Under the pieces are notes generated by a model. It was not told the origin of the DNA, did not search any database, and saw only the letters and a program-made list of their open reading frames with translations. A stretch of DNA of 64,000 nt from Oceanicaulis sp052055585 (GTDB lineage: Bacteria > Pseudomonadota > Alphaproteobacteria > Caulobacterales > Maricaulaceae): positions 3,038,001-3,102,000 of the forward strand of contig NZ_CP170485.1 of NCBI RefSeq assembly GCF_052055585.1, read 5' to 3'. Both the position numbers and the translations under genes were made by a program. Positions 22,978 to 31,516 of this stretch are shown here, piece after piece (the stretch's first letter is position 1; every line of letters begins with the position of its first letter).

Positions 22978-23916
22978 ATGATGAAGACAATTGGCGCTCT
23001 GACGGCGGGAGTTCTCGCCGTGGCCGCACTGGCCGGCTCAGCTCTGGCGCAAGACTTTACCGAGGCGCCGTCCTTTGGCCGGGTCAGCCTGAGTGCAGGC
23101 TTCTCTCCGGATCCCTACGTGCGCAACCTGACGGCTGGCGGCTCGATCCGGGCTCAGGACCGGTTCTCCGATTGCCGCGGCTATATCGCCAACGCGCCGG
23201 ACTTCTCGGTCAACTACACGTCCGGGTCCTTCCCGCTGATTTTCACAGTGGATTCCGATGCTGACACCACGCTGGTGATCAATGGTCCGGATGCGCGCTG
23301 GTATTGTGACGATGACGGCGCGGAAAGCCCGCTGAATCCGATGGTGCGTTTTTCCAATCCGCAATCGGGCCGCTATGACGTCTGGGTGGGCACCTATTCG
23401 CGTGGCGCAGGCGTGCCGGCGACACTGTTCGTGTCCGAGCTGGGCGAACACACCCGCGCCGGTCAGTCGGGCGGCGCCAATTATGGCGGCGGACTGGATA
23501 TCACCCTGCCTTCGCGGTTCGCAGACATCACCCTGAATGGTGGTTTCCTGCCGGATCCGTATCAGCTGCGCCTGACGGCGGGCGGCACGGTCTCGGTCAG
23601 TGACGCTGTGCAATACGCTTCGGGGTCCTGCCGCGGATATGTCACGCGCGAACCCAGCGTCGAGCTTGATTACACCGGCTATGGCGACCTGTTCATCTAT
23701 ACCAATGGCGATGCCGACACCACGATGGCGATCAACGGTCCGGACGGCCAGTGGTATTGTTCTGATGACGAGATCGGCACGGACGCCGGGCTTGAATTCA
23801 ACAATGCGACCCAGGGTGTCTATGACATTTATGTCGGGACGTATTCACGGGGCGATCGCCAGACGACGCTCATGATCTCCGAGATTGAAATGGGCTATCT
23901 GCCGTCTCGGAAATAA
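22978..23916 (+). CDS. Exported protein with two PPC-like domains
   Basis: The protein has 312 residues. A signal peptide (MKTIGALTAGVLAVAALAGS, cleavage near ALA-Q, residue 25) precedes two tandem copies of one domain of about 130 residues (about 28-155 and 172-306). Each copy runs: GFxPDPYxxxLTAGG, a Cys in C-R-GY, a beta segment, DxDTTxxINGPDxxWYC, an Asp-rich stretch (CDDDG or CSDDE) and SGxYDxxVGTYSRG. Two cysteines per copy suggest a disulfide, and the Asp clusters a calcium site; both are inferences. The fold resembles bacterial pre-peptidase C-terminal (PPC) domains, but no peptidase is attached. Two paralogues follow. Confidence 0.8.
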   Translation: MMKTIGALTAGVLAVAALAGSALAQDFTEAPSFGRVSLSAGFSPDPYVRNLTAGGSIRAQDRFSDCRGYIANAPDFSVNYTSGSFPLIFTVDSDADTTLVINGPDARWYCDDDGAESPLNPMVRFSNPQSGRYDVWVGTYSRGAGVPATLFVSELGEHTRAGQSGGANYGGGLDITLPSRFADITLNGGFLPDPYQLRLTAGGTVSVSDAVQYASGSCRGYVTREPSVELDYTGYGDLFIYTNGDADTTMAINGPDGQWYCSDDEIGTDAGLEFNNATQGVYDIYVGTYSRGDRQTTLMISEIEMGYLPSRK

Positions 23917-23956
23917 GGAGTTCGCGGGCGGGCAAGGGGCCCGTCCGCGATCATAC

Positions 23957-23972
23957 AGACGGCGCGCCGTCT
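23957..23972. repeat. Perfect 16-bp palindrome between paralogous genes
   Basis: AGACGGCGCGCCGTCT is fully self-complementary and lies midway between the first two PPC-like genes (105-base gap). It could be a transcript-end hairpin or a protein-binding site; no T-run follows. Confidence 0.45.
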
Positions 23973-24021
23973 GGACGGCCCTGACAGCAAACGGGCCGAA
24001 GGGGACAGGAAAGGGACACGA

Positions 24022-24483
24022 ATGTTTCGCACCATGCTTACTGCTGCCGTCGCCGTTAGTGCGCTGGCCGTCGCCGCCGAGGCTCAGAACTATTCACTGA
24101 GCCCCACCTACGGGACCGTCAGCCTGAACAGCGGCTTCTCGCCGGACCCGTATGTGGTCAACGTCCAGGCCGGCGGCTCGATCTCGGCCTCCAATGTGGG
24201 CTGCTCGGGCTATATCGCCAACGCACCGGATTTCCGCGTCAACTACAGCGCCGGCAGCTCTCTGCCGCTGATCATTTCGGTGAACTCCAATGCGGACACC
24301 ACCCTGGTGATCAACACGCCGAGCGGCGGCTGGTCATGCAATGACGATGGCGGCAACGGCACCAACCCGTCGATCCGCTTCAACAGCCCGCAATCGGGTC
24401 AGTACGACATCTGGGTCGGCACCTATTCCAGCGGCGGCACCCAGCCGTCCCAGCTGCACATCTCCGAGCTCTACAGCCAGTAG
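24022..24483 (+). CDS. Exported single PPC-like domain protein
   Basis: The protein has 153 residues: signal peptide (FRTMLTAAVAVSALAVAAEA, cleavage near A-Q) and one domain with the same signature as its neighbours: VSLNSGFSPDPYVVNVQAGG, GCSGYIANAPDF, NSNADTTLVINTPSGGWSC, NDDGGNG, SPQSGQYDIWVGTYSSGG and LHISELYS at the end. It is essentially the first domain of the preceding gene standing alone, so a tandem duplication with different domain numbers is the simplest history. A ribosome-binding site (AAAGGGAC) and a strong terminator mark it as a separate unit. Confidence 0.8.
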   Translation: MFRTMLTAAVAVSALAVAAEAQNYSLSPTYGTVSLNSGFSPDPYVVNVQAGGSISASNVGCSGYIANAPDFRVNYSAGSSLPLIISVNSNADTTLVINTPSGGWSCNDDGGNGTNPSIRFNSPQSGQYDIWVGTYSSGGTQPSQLHISELYSQ

Positions 24484-24531
24484 ACGTCGGAGCGCCGTCT
24501 TTCCGCCTGTGCAAGGGCGGCGCGCAAGATT

Positions 24532-24559
24532 GGCCGGCGGGTGATCCCGCCGGCCTTTT
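24532..24559 (+). terminator. Terminator after the single-domain gene
   Basis: A perfect 10-bp GC stem (GGCCGGCGGG/CCCGCCGGCC) with a TGAT loop is followed by TTTT. Confidence 0.88.
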
Positions 24560-24679
24560 GCCAGGCGCAGGCGCGTATCGGTGGACAGGATTTCTCGCGA
24601 TCGGCGCCAGACGGCCATCATCTGGCCCGCTTGTGCGAGATGATCAGGCAGATCAGACATTTAAATAAAGGGGGGCGCC

Positions 24680-26440
24680 ATGACGCCATCATTGAAACTT
24701 ACGGCTTCCGCTGCGGCTCTGGTTCTGGCGCTGAACGCGCCGGCGCTTGCCCAGTCGTTCAATGGCGAACCGGCCTATGGCATGATTTCGCTGCAGAACG
24801 GGGCCGCCGAAACCGGTGTCCGCGCAGGCGGCGCCTGGAGCGCAGACCTGCTCAGCCAGGGCTGCAACGGCTACATCACCGAAGTTCCGACCCTGTCGGT
24901 CAACTATCAGGGCGATGAGGATCTCTACCTGTCTGCAGGCGCGGATGAAGACACGACAATGGTCGTGCGCGCGCCGGACGGGTCCCTGCATTGCGATGAT
25001 GACGGCGCCGGCGACTTCAATCCGGGTCTGGTCTTCGCCAAGGCAGACGCAGGCATTTACGAGATCTGGCTGGGCACCTATGCCGCGGGCATGGGCACGC
25101 CGCCGGTTCGTTTCCACGCCTCCACCTCCGGGTTCGACACCTCCAACCCCTACACCGTGAACCCGAACCCCGGCCTTCCGGCGGAGCAGACGGCGCGTCT
25201 GCGTGCGGGCTTCCGCAATGATCCGTTCGAGATCGAAGTCGTCGCCGGCGGCGAAGCCCGCCTCGAGACCCTGGGCGATATGTGCTATGGCTATGCCGGT
25301 GAAGCCGCGGATCTGGCGCTGACCTATCGCGCCGGCTCCCTGCCGCTCTATATCGCGATGGAGAGCGAGCGCGACGGCGTTCTGGCTGTGCAGACCCCCT
25401 CTGGCGAGATGCTGTGCAATGACGACGCCGTGGGTCTGAACCCGGGCATTCACATCGCCAGCCCCGAGCGCGGCGAATACCTGATCTGGGCGGGCCTTCT
25501 GGGTGATCGCGGCGCGACCGATGCCGGCATGCTGTCGATTTCCGAAGTTGGCTATCAGGGCGTTGACCGTCGTCTGGATCTGACGGCGCGGGCCCTGTTT
25601 GGCTCCCGCACCCTGCGTGCGGGCTTCCTGCCTGATCCGGTGGCGATCGAGGTCGAGGCCGGCGGCCCCATCGAAGCCAGCATGGCGGTTGATCAGGACG
25701 TGACGGCAATCGGCTGGTGTACGGGCGATGTCACCCGTGAGCCGACCTATGAGCTGACCTATGAAGGGGGCGAGAATGCGCCGCTCTTCATCTCAGCGGT
25801 CTCTGATGACGACACCACCCTGGTGGTGAACGGCCCGGACGGCGCCTGGATGTGCGATGATGATGGCGGCTCGGGCGTCAACCCGCTCCTGACCATCGAG
25901 GACGCGCCCAGCGGCGTCTATGACATCTATGTCGGCCGCTTCTTTGGCGACAGCGAAACCTCTGACGCCACGCTTTATATTTCCGAGATCGGCGGCGGCG
26001 CTGACCCGGTCAATTCCCGCGTGGACATCACCCTGCCGGCGATCTTCGGCGATCATGAGCTGGAAGCCGGCTTCGTGCCGGATCCCTATCGCATCATGGT
26101 CGAGGCGGGCGGTCCGATCGAGGCCGAGAGCTCGGGCATCAACTCGGATGCCGACTGGTGCAGCGGCAACTACACCATGGCGCCGTCCGCCCAGCTCGAC
26201 TGGACGGGTCAGAACGGTCGTCTGTCGATCTATGTGGAAGGTGAGCGCGACACCACGCTGGCGATCAACATGCCCGACGGCAGCTGGCGCTGTAATGACG
26301 ATGGCGGTCCGGGCCTGAGCCCGGCGCTGCAGTTCGATAACGCCATGAGCGGCGTCTATGACATCTATGTGGGTGTGTTCAGCGGCGAGCCGGCTTCGGC
26401 GGAACTCTTGATTTCGGAGTTCCCGGCGCCGGCCGACTAG
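24680..26440 (+). CDS. Exported protein with four PPC-like domains
   Basis: The protein has 586 residues: signal peptide (LKLTASAAALVLALNAPALA) followed by four copies of the domain seen in the two preceding genes, at about residues 26-155, 172-300, 305-445 and 453-585. Signatures repeat in each: AGFxxDPxxIxVxAGG, a Cys in C-x-G, DDDTTLVVNGPDGAWMC or similar, a CxDD Asp cluster, SGVYDIYVG, and a closing LYISE. Copies 1 and 2 are more diverged; copies 3 and 4 are closest to the consensus. An AGGGGGGCG ribosome-binding site precedes the ATG. Function unknown; secreted or surface-bound calcium-stabilised beta domains are a plausible guess. Confidence 0.8.
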   Translation: MTPSLKLTASAAALVLALNAPALAQSFNGEPAYGMISLQNGAAETGVRAGGAWSADLLSQGCNGYITEVPTLSVNYQGDEDLYLSAGADEDTTMVVRAPDGSLHCDDDGAGDFNPGLVFAKADAGIYEIWLGTYAAGMGTPPVRFHASTSGFDTSNPYTVNPNPGLPAEQTARLRAGFRNDPFEIEVVAGGEARLETLGDMCYGYAGEAADLALTYRAGSLPLYIAMESERDGVLAVQTPSGEMLCNDDAVGLNPGIHIASPERGEYLIWAGLLGDRGATDAGMLSISEVGYQGVDRRLDLTARALFGSRTLRAGFLPDPVAIEVEAGGPIEASMAVDQDVTAIGWCTGDVTREPTYELTYEGGENAPLFISAVSDDDTTLVVNGPDGAWMCDDDGGSGVNPLLTIEDAPSGVYDIYVGRFFGDSETSDATLYISEIGGGADPVNSRVDITLPAIFGDHELEAGFVPDPYRIMVEAGGPIEAESSGINSDADWCSGNYTMAPSAQLDWTGQNGRLSIYVEGERDTTLAINMPDGSWRCNDDGGPGLSPALQFDNAMSGVYDIYVGVFSGEPASAELLISEFPAPAD

Positions 26441-26461
26441 GCTCGCGTCACACTGTAATAA

Positions 26462-26497
26462 AAGGCGCCTCGGCCCGTCCGGGGCGCCTTGCTTTTT
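26462..26497 (+). terminator. Terminator after the four-domain gene
   Basis: A 12-bp stem (AAGGCGCCTCGG/CCGGGGCGCCTT, one G-U pair) is followed by GCTTTTT. Confidence 0.9.
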
Positions 26498-26627
26498 GGG
26501 CGGGGACGCGTATAACCCCCGCTCTTACTCACCGGCCACCCCGGCCTTATCGACATGCCGGGCAGCCGAGAACGCTGGAATGACAGGCCTTCACAGGTCC
26601 GATTTCCCCGCAGGAATGGAGAGCGAA

Positions 26628-26831
26628 ATGTCGAAACTGAAGACCAAGTCGAGCGCCAAAAAGCGTTTCAAGGTCACGGCCTCCGGCAAGGTTCTTGCTG
26701 GCGGTGCGGGCAAGCGCCACGGCATGATCAAACGCACCCCGAAGCAAATCCGTCAGAAGCGCGGCACGTCCGCCCTGGCCGCTCCGGACGCGAAAGTCGT
26801 CAAGCGCACCTATATGCCGTACAACCGCTAA
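26628..26831 (+). CDS. rpmI: 50S ribosomal protein L35
   Basis: A 67-residue, very basic ribosomal protein: SKLKTKSSAKKRFKVTASGK and KRHGMIKRTPKQIRQKRG are the conserved L35 core. The start at 26628 has GGAGAG upstream; a longer in-frame extension is not family-like. It precedes rplT as everywhere. The infC partner lies 3.9 kb upstream, separated by the three PPC-like genes, although infC-rpmI-rplT is normally contiguous. Confidence 0.97.
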   Translation: MSKLKTKSSAKKRFKVTASGKVLAGGAGKRHGMIKRTPKQIRQKRGTSALAAPDAKVVKRTYMPYNR

Positions 26832-26878
26832 GGCGGACGGCCCAGCCCACCTTGTAACGAGATTTAGGAGACAGCCCT

Positions 26879-27238
26879 ATGGCTCGCGTGTCCTCCGGTC
26901 CGGCCCGTCACGCCCGGAAAAAGAAGATCATTTCCCAAGCGAAAGGCTATTATGGCCGTCGCAAGAACACCTTCCGCACCGCCAACCAGGCGGTGGAGAA
27001 GGCTGGTCAGTACGCCTATCGCGACCGCCGCGCGAAAAAGCGGACTTTCCGCGCGCTGTGGATCCAGCGGATCAACGCTGCTGCGCGTCTGAACGACTTT
27101 ACCTACGCCCGCTTTATGGACGGGCTCAACAAGGCCGGTATCGAGCTGGACCGCAAGGTTCTCGCTGACATCGCTGTGCATGAGCCCGAAGCCTTCGCCT
27201 CTCTGGTCGCACAGGCCAAGCAGGCTCTGCAGGGCTAA
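26879..27238 (+). CDS. rplT: 50S ribosomal protein L20
   Basis: L20 is an early 50S assembly protein and, in some bacteria, represses its own operon. The 119 residues begin ARVSSGPARHARKKKIISQA and continue KGYYGRRKNTFRTANQAVEK, the canonical sequence; the C-terminal half RIDRKVLADIAV-like segment (ELDRKVLADIAVHEPEAF) is also standard. TAGGAGAC is the ribosome-binding site. A terminator follows, separating it from pheS. Confidence 0.98.
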   Translation: MARVSSGPARHARKKKIISQAKGYYGRRKNTFRTANQAVEKAGQYAYRDRRAKKRTFRALWIQRINAAARLNDFTYARFMDGLNKAGIELDRKVLADIAVHEPEAFASLVAQAKQALQG

Positions 27239-27271
27239 GTCGAACCCTTTCGTTCGACAGCTTGTGACAAG

Positions 27272-27306
27272 CGCCCGTCTGCAGACTCTGCAGGCGGGCG
27301 TTTTCG
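27272..27306 (+). terminator. Terminator or attenuator between rplT and pheS
   Basis: The stem CGCCCGTCTGC/GCAGGCGGGCG (one G-U pair) with a 7-base loop is followed by TTTTCG, about 70 bases upstream of pheS. It may be partly read through or regulated as in other pheST leaders; no Phe-rich leader peptide was seen. Confidence 0.8.
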
Positions 27307-27378
27307 CGTTTGAGATCAGGCGCGGGCCTCGCTAAACCCCTATCTGAATCACCGCTCGTCCGATCCCCGGAGTGACTA

Positions 27379-28461
27379 ATGACCGCCTCTTCCGATCTTG
27401 ATGCGCTGGAAGCGCGCCTGTCCGCTGATATTGAAGCGGCGTCCGACCTTGCCGCGCTCGACGCCCTGCGCGTGGGTGCGCTGGGCAAGAAGGGCGAGGT
27501 CTCCCTGAAAATGCGTGAGCTTGGCAAGATGAGCCCGGAGGAGCGCCAGGTGATGGGTCCGGCCCTCAATGGTCTCAAGGATCGCCTCAACACGCTGCTG
27601 GAAAGCCGCAAGACCCTTCTGGAAGACGCGGCGATGAACGCAGCGCTGGCCAGCGAGAGCGTGGACGTGACCCGCCCGGTCAAGCGCGAGGCGCAAGGAT
27701 CGCTGCATCCGGTGGCGCAAGTGATGGAAGAGCTGGCGGTGATTTTCGCCGATATGGGCTTTGCGGTCGCTGAAGGCCCGGATGTGGAAGATGACTTCCA
27801 TAACTTCACGGCCCTGAACTTCCCGCCCGACCACCCCGCGCGCGACACCCACGACACCTTCTTCATGAAGGCGGCCGAGGGCGAAACCGCGAAAGTCCTG
27901 CGCACCCATACGAGCCCGGTGCAGATCCGCACCATGCTCAAGAACAAGCCGCCGATCCGCATCATTGCGCCGGGCCGGGTCTATCGCTGTGACTGGGACC
28001 AGACCCACACGCCGATGTTCCACCAGGTCGAGGGCCTTGTGATCGACAAGGAGACCCATATGGGTCACCTCAAGGGCTGCCTGATGGATTTTGTGGCGGC
28101 CTTCTTCGAGACTGACACGGTCGAGGCGCGCTTCCGCCCCCACCACTTCCCCTTCACCGAGCCGAGCGCGGAGATGGATGTGCGCTATGAGCGCGTGGGC
28201 GATGCGGTGAAAGTCGGCTCGGGCGACAAATGGATGGAAATCCTGGGCTGCGGCATGGTCCATCCCAATGTGATCAAGTCCTGCGGTCTGGACCCGGACG
28301 AGTATCAGGGCTTCGCCTTCGGCATGGGCGTGGATCGCCTCGCCATGCTCAAATACGGCATGCCGGATCTGCGGCCCTTCTTCGAGCCGGACACCCGCTG
28401 GCTGTCGCACTACGGTTTCAGCCCGCTCCTGCAGGCGAACCTCGCCACCGGGCTGAGCTAG
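27379..28461 (+). CDS. pheS: Phenylalanyl-tRNA synthetase alpha subunit
   Basis: The alpha subunit carries the class II catalytic core of PheRS, which charges tRNA-Phe. An N-terminal coiled coil (about 1-90) is followed by HPVAQVMEELAVIFADMGFAV, motif 2 region RVYRCDWDQTHTPMFHQVEGLV and motif 3 AFGMGVDRLAMLKYGMPDLR. Length 360 is normal. pheT follows, but separated by an extra gene (28472-29029). Confidence 0.98.
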   Translation: MTASSDLDALEARLSADIEAASDLAALDALRVGALGKKGEVSLKMRELGKMSPEERQVMGPALNGLKDRLNTLLESRKTLLEDAAMNAALASESVDVTRPVKREAQGSLHPVAQVMEELAVIFADMGFAVAEGPDVEDDFHNFTALNFPPDHPARDTHDTFFMKAAEGETAKVLRTHTSPVQIRTMLKNKPPIRIIAPGRVYRCDWDQTHTPMFHQVEGLVIDKETHMGHLKGCLMDFVAAFFETDTVEARFRPHHFPFTEPSAEMDVRYERVGDAVKVGSGDKWMEILGCGMVHPNVIKSCGLDPDEYQGFAFGMGVDRLAMLKYGMPDLRPFFEPDTRWLSHYGFSPLLQANLATGLS

Positions 28462-28471
28462 GACACACGCG

Positions 28472-29029
28472 ATGCGGCTTGATTCCAATTACCTGCAGGC
28501 CATCGGCACCATGGCCGCCGCGATTGCGGCGCTGATTGCGCTGTTTGTCGCCTGGGATCAGGGCCGCGTCATGCGCCAGGAAATCCGCGCCTCGGTCTGG
28601 CCGGCCCTGCAGGTGGACGGGTTCTCGAGCCAGAGGGATGGCGACATCGTTCAGGGTTTGAATATCCAGAACGCCGGGGTGGGGCCTGCGCGGATCGACT
28701 CCATCGCCATTCGCTATCAGGGCGCGCTGGTGCCCGATCTTGAAGCGTTGTCCGAGCTGTTTCCGGGGCATACCGGACGCTCTGCGACCAGCTCGACCGG
28801 CCGGATCATCGGCGCAGGCGATACGGTGGAGGTTTTCGCCTTCCAGTCGCCGCGCGCTGAAGACGATGACGCGGTGGAAATGATGTACGACCTCGCCAGC
28901 AACTATACCGTGGACGTGTGCTATTGCTCGGTCCTGGACGAGTGCTGGATGGCGCATACCAGCGGGTCCGCCAACCCGAAACCTGAATCTGTGGACGCCT
29001 GCCCTGTCGAGGGCGTCAGCCAACTGTAA
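28472..29029 (+). CDS. Unknown membrane protein with CYCSV-type Cys motif (copy 1)
   Basis: The protein has 185 residues. One N-terminal membrane helix (about 9-30, AIGTMAAAIAALIALFVAW) is followed by WDQGRVMRQEIRASVWPALQ and a beta-rich soluble part with IQNAGVGPARIDSI. It ends with VDVCYCSVLDECW (Cys150, 152, 158) and another Cys at 177. A second gene at 41763-42365 has the same architecture and motif. No known family was recognised. It sits between pheS and pheT, 10 bases after pheS and 25 before pheT, and is surely co-transcribed; a functional link to PheRS is not implied. Confidence 0.75.
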   Translation: MRLDSNYLQAIGTMAAAIAALIALFVAWDQGRVMRQEIRASVWPALQVDGFSSQRDGDIVQGLNIQNAGVGPARIDSIAIRYQGALVPDLEALSELFPGHTGRSATSSTGRIIGAGDTVEVFAFQSPRAEDDDAVEMMYDLASNYTVDVCYCSVLDECWMAHTSGSANPKPESVDACPVEGVSQL

Positions 29030-29054
29030 TTCTCCGACCCTTTGGACCTGACCG

Positions 29055-31445
29055 ATGAAATTCACCTATTCCTGGCTCAAAGAGCATCTGGACACCGATC
29101 TCACCCTCGCCGAGCTCGACGAGGCGATGACCATGGCAGGTCTGGAGATCGAGGAGATTGAAGATCCCGGCGCCAAGCTCGCCGAGTTCTCCACCGCCTA
29201 TGTGAAGGACGCCCAGCCGCACCCGGATGCGGACAAGCTGCGCGTGTGCACGGTGGAGACCAGGGACGGCATCAAGCAGATCGTTTGCGGCGCACCCAAT
29301 GCGCGTGCGGGCATGACCGCTATCTACGCCCCGCTGGGCGCGTACATCCCCGGTCTCGATTTCAGCCTCGACAAGAAGCCGCGCAAGATCCGCGGCATCG
29401 AAAGCTCGGGCATGATGTGCTCGACCAAGGAGATCGAGGCGGGCGAGGACCATGACGGCATCGCAGATCTTCAGGGCGACTGGCCGGTGGGCACCCCCGC
29501 CGCCGAGGCGCTGGGTCTGAACGATCCGGTCATCGACTTTGAAGTCACCCCCAACCGTCCCGACTGGCTGGGCGTTTACGGCATTGCGCGCGATCTCGCG
29601 GCGGCGGGCGCGGGCACGCTGAAAACCGGCCCGGTCAAAAAGATCCCCGGCAGCTTCCCCTGCCCGGTGACGGTCAAGCTCGACTGGCCTGAAGCCTGCC
29701 CGATCTTTGCCGGTCGGGTGATCAAGGGCGTCAGGAACGGCCCGTCGCCCGAATGGATGCAGAAGCGTCTGAACGCCATCGGCATCAAGCCGAAGAACCT
29801 GCTGGTGGATGTCACCAACTATATCTCGTTTGACTATGCGCGCCCGCTGCACGTCTACGATCTCGCGAAAATCGGCCCGGTGCTCTACGCCCGCAAGGGA
29901 AGGGGCGAGGCGGACCAGCATGTGGCGCTCGATGACAAGACCTACACCCCGTCTGAAACCCATTGCGTGATCGCCGATGATGAGCGGGCGCTGGGCCTCG
30001 GGGGCATTATGGGCGGCCAGTCTTCAGGCTGCTCGTCCGAGACCACGGACGTCTTCATCGAGAGCGCCTGGTTTGATCCGGCGATCATCCGCAAATCCGC
30101 GCGCGAGCTGGGCATTGATTCAGATGCCAAATATCGTTTCGAGCGCGGTGTGGACCCTGAAAGTCCGGTGGACGGCATTGAACTCGCCACGGCGCTGATC
30201 CTGGAATATGGCGGCGGTGAAGCCTCTGAAGTGACCGTGTCGGGGCAAGCTCCGGCGCGTCCGGACGACATCGCGTTCGACCCGTCCCGCATCAAGCGTC
30301 TTCTGGGCCTTGAGCTGTCAGAAGACCGGATCGAGGAGATCCTCGTCTCGCTGGGCTTTGGCGTCACCCGCGGCGAACGCTGGACGGTGAGCGTGCCCAG
30401 CTGGCGTCGTGACGCCACCCTGCAGGCCGACCTCATCGAGGATGTGGCGCGCATTGCGGGCTATGACAATCTGCCGGTCGTCTCCTTCCGCCGTCCCGAA
30501 GGTGAGCGATTTGAAGCCCCGGCGACCGAATTGCAGAACCGGGTGCGCGCGGCGCGTCGGGCGGCGGCCAATCGCGGCTATCGCGAAGCCATCACCTGGT
30601 CTTTCTGCCGGTCTGATCAGGCCGATCTGTTTGGCGGCGTCGGCGCAGGCCTGGTGCTGGAAAACCCGATCAGTTCCGAGCTTGATGTGATGCGTCCCAC
30701 CGCGCTGATCCATCTTCTCACCAGTGTGCAGAAAAGCGCCGATCGCGGCTTTGACGATGCGCGCTTCTTTGAAGCCGGCCCGATCTACCTCAACGATGCG
30801 CCCGATGGTCAGGAAACCGTGGTGGCTGGCGTGCGCCGGGTCATTGCGGCGCGTGACTGGCGCGGCGCGGGCGCTCCGGACGTGTTCGACATCAAGGCGG
30901 ACGCCATGGCGGCGCTGGAAGCAGCCGGCGCTCCTGTCGAGAAGCTGCAAGTGACCGCCGATGCGCGCGATCACTGGCATCCGGGCCGGTCCGGCGTGCT
31001 GCGTCTGGGTCCGAAAGTGCTGGCCGAGTTTGGCGAAATCCATCCCAGGACTCTCAAGGCGCTCGATGTGGATGGCCGCGTGCTGGCGTTTGAAGTGTTC
31101 CTGGACGCCATCCCGACGACCAAGAAGAAGCCGCTCAAGGCGCGTCCGCCGCTCGAACTGTCTGATCTGATGGCGGTCAAGCGCGACTACGCCTTCCTGA
31201 TGGACGCGTCGGCTCCGTCGGCGGAGCTGATCAAGGCGGTCAAGGGCGCTGAGAAACAGCTCATCACCGATGTGGCGCTGTTTGATGTCTATCAGGGCCA
31301 GGGCGTGCCCGAAGGTCAGGTCTCTCTGGCGCTGGAAGTGACCATCCAGCCTAATGACAAGACCCTGACGGACAAGGAGATCGAGGCGATCAGCGCCAAG
31401 ATCATCGCCAACGCCCAGAAGGCCGGCGCCACCCTGCGGGGATAG
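29055..31445 (+). CDS. pheT: Phenylalanyl-tRNA synthetase beta subunit
   Basis: The beta subunit of PheRS, needed for tRNA binding and editing of mischarged tyrosine. The N-terminal MKFTYSWLKEHLDTDLTLAE, the EMAP-like tRNA-binding domain (AQPHPDADKLRVCTVETRDG, IVCGAPNARAG), the B3/B4 editing domain (FEVTPNRPDWLGVYGIARDLA), a B5 domain and the C-terminal anticodon-binding FDX-ACB domain (AVKRDYAFLMD, VALFDVYQGQG) are in order. The 796 residues are a normal length. Confidence 0.98.
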   Translation: MKFTYSWLKEHLDTDLTLAELDEAMTMAGLEIEEIEDPGAKLAEFSTAYVKDAQPHPDADKLRVCTVETRDGIKQIVCGAPNARAGMTAIYAPLGAYIPGLDFSLDKKPRKIRGIESSGMMCSTKEIEAGEDHDGIADLQGDWPVGTPAAEALGLNDPVIDFEVTPNRPDWLGVYGIARDLAAAGAGTLKTGPVKKIPGSFPCPVTVKLDWPEACPIFAGRVIKGVRNGPSPEWMQKRLNAIGIKPKNLLVDVTNYISFDYARPLHVYDLAKIGPVLYARKGRGEADQHVALDDKTYTPSETHCVIADDERALGLGGIMGGQSSGCSSETTDVFIESAWFDPAIIRKSARELGIDSDAKYRFERGVDPESPVDGIELATALILEYGGGEASEVTVSGQAPARPDDIAFDPSRIKRLLGLELSEDRIEEILVSLGFGVTRGERWTVSVPSWRRDATLQADLIEDVARIAGYDNLPVVSFRRPEGERFEAPATELQNRVRAARRAAANRGYREAITWSFCRSDQADLFGGVGAGLVLENPISSELDVMRPTALIHLLTSVQKSADRGFDDARFFEAGPIYLNDAPDGQETVVAGVRRVIAARDWRGAGAPDVFDIKADAMAALEAAGAPVEKLQVTADARDHWHPGRSGVLRLGPKVLAEFGEIHPRTLKALDVDGRVLAFEVFLDAIPTTKKKPLKARPPLELSDLMAVKRDYAFLMDASAPSAELIKAVKGAEKQLITDVALFDVYQGQGVPEGQVSLALEVTIQPNDKTLTDKEIEAISAKIIANAQKAGATLRG

Positions 31446-31457
31446 CGGACAAGAAAA

Positions 31458-31486
31458 CGCCCCGGAGGCTTGAGGTCTCCGGGGCG
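31458..31486. terminator. Shared terminator between pheT and the disordered-protein gene
   Basis: A perfect 10-bp stem (CGCCCCGGAG/CTCCGGGGCG) with a 9-base loop. On the minus strand it is followed by TTTTC, so it best serves the gene ending at 31517; on the plus strand it has no T-run. Confidence 0.7.
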
Positions 31487-31516
31487 CTCGCATCGCCCAG
31501 CCCCGTCCCTGAAATC

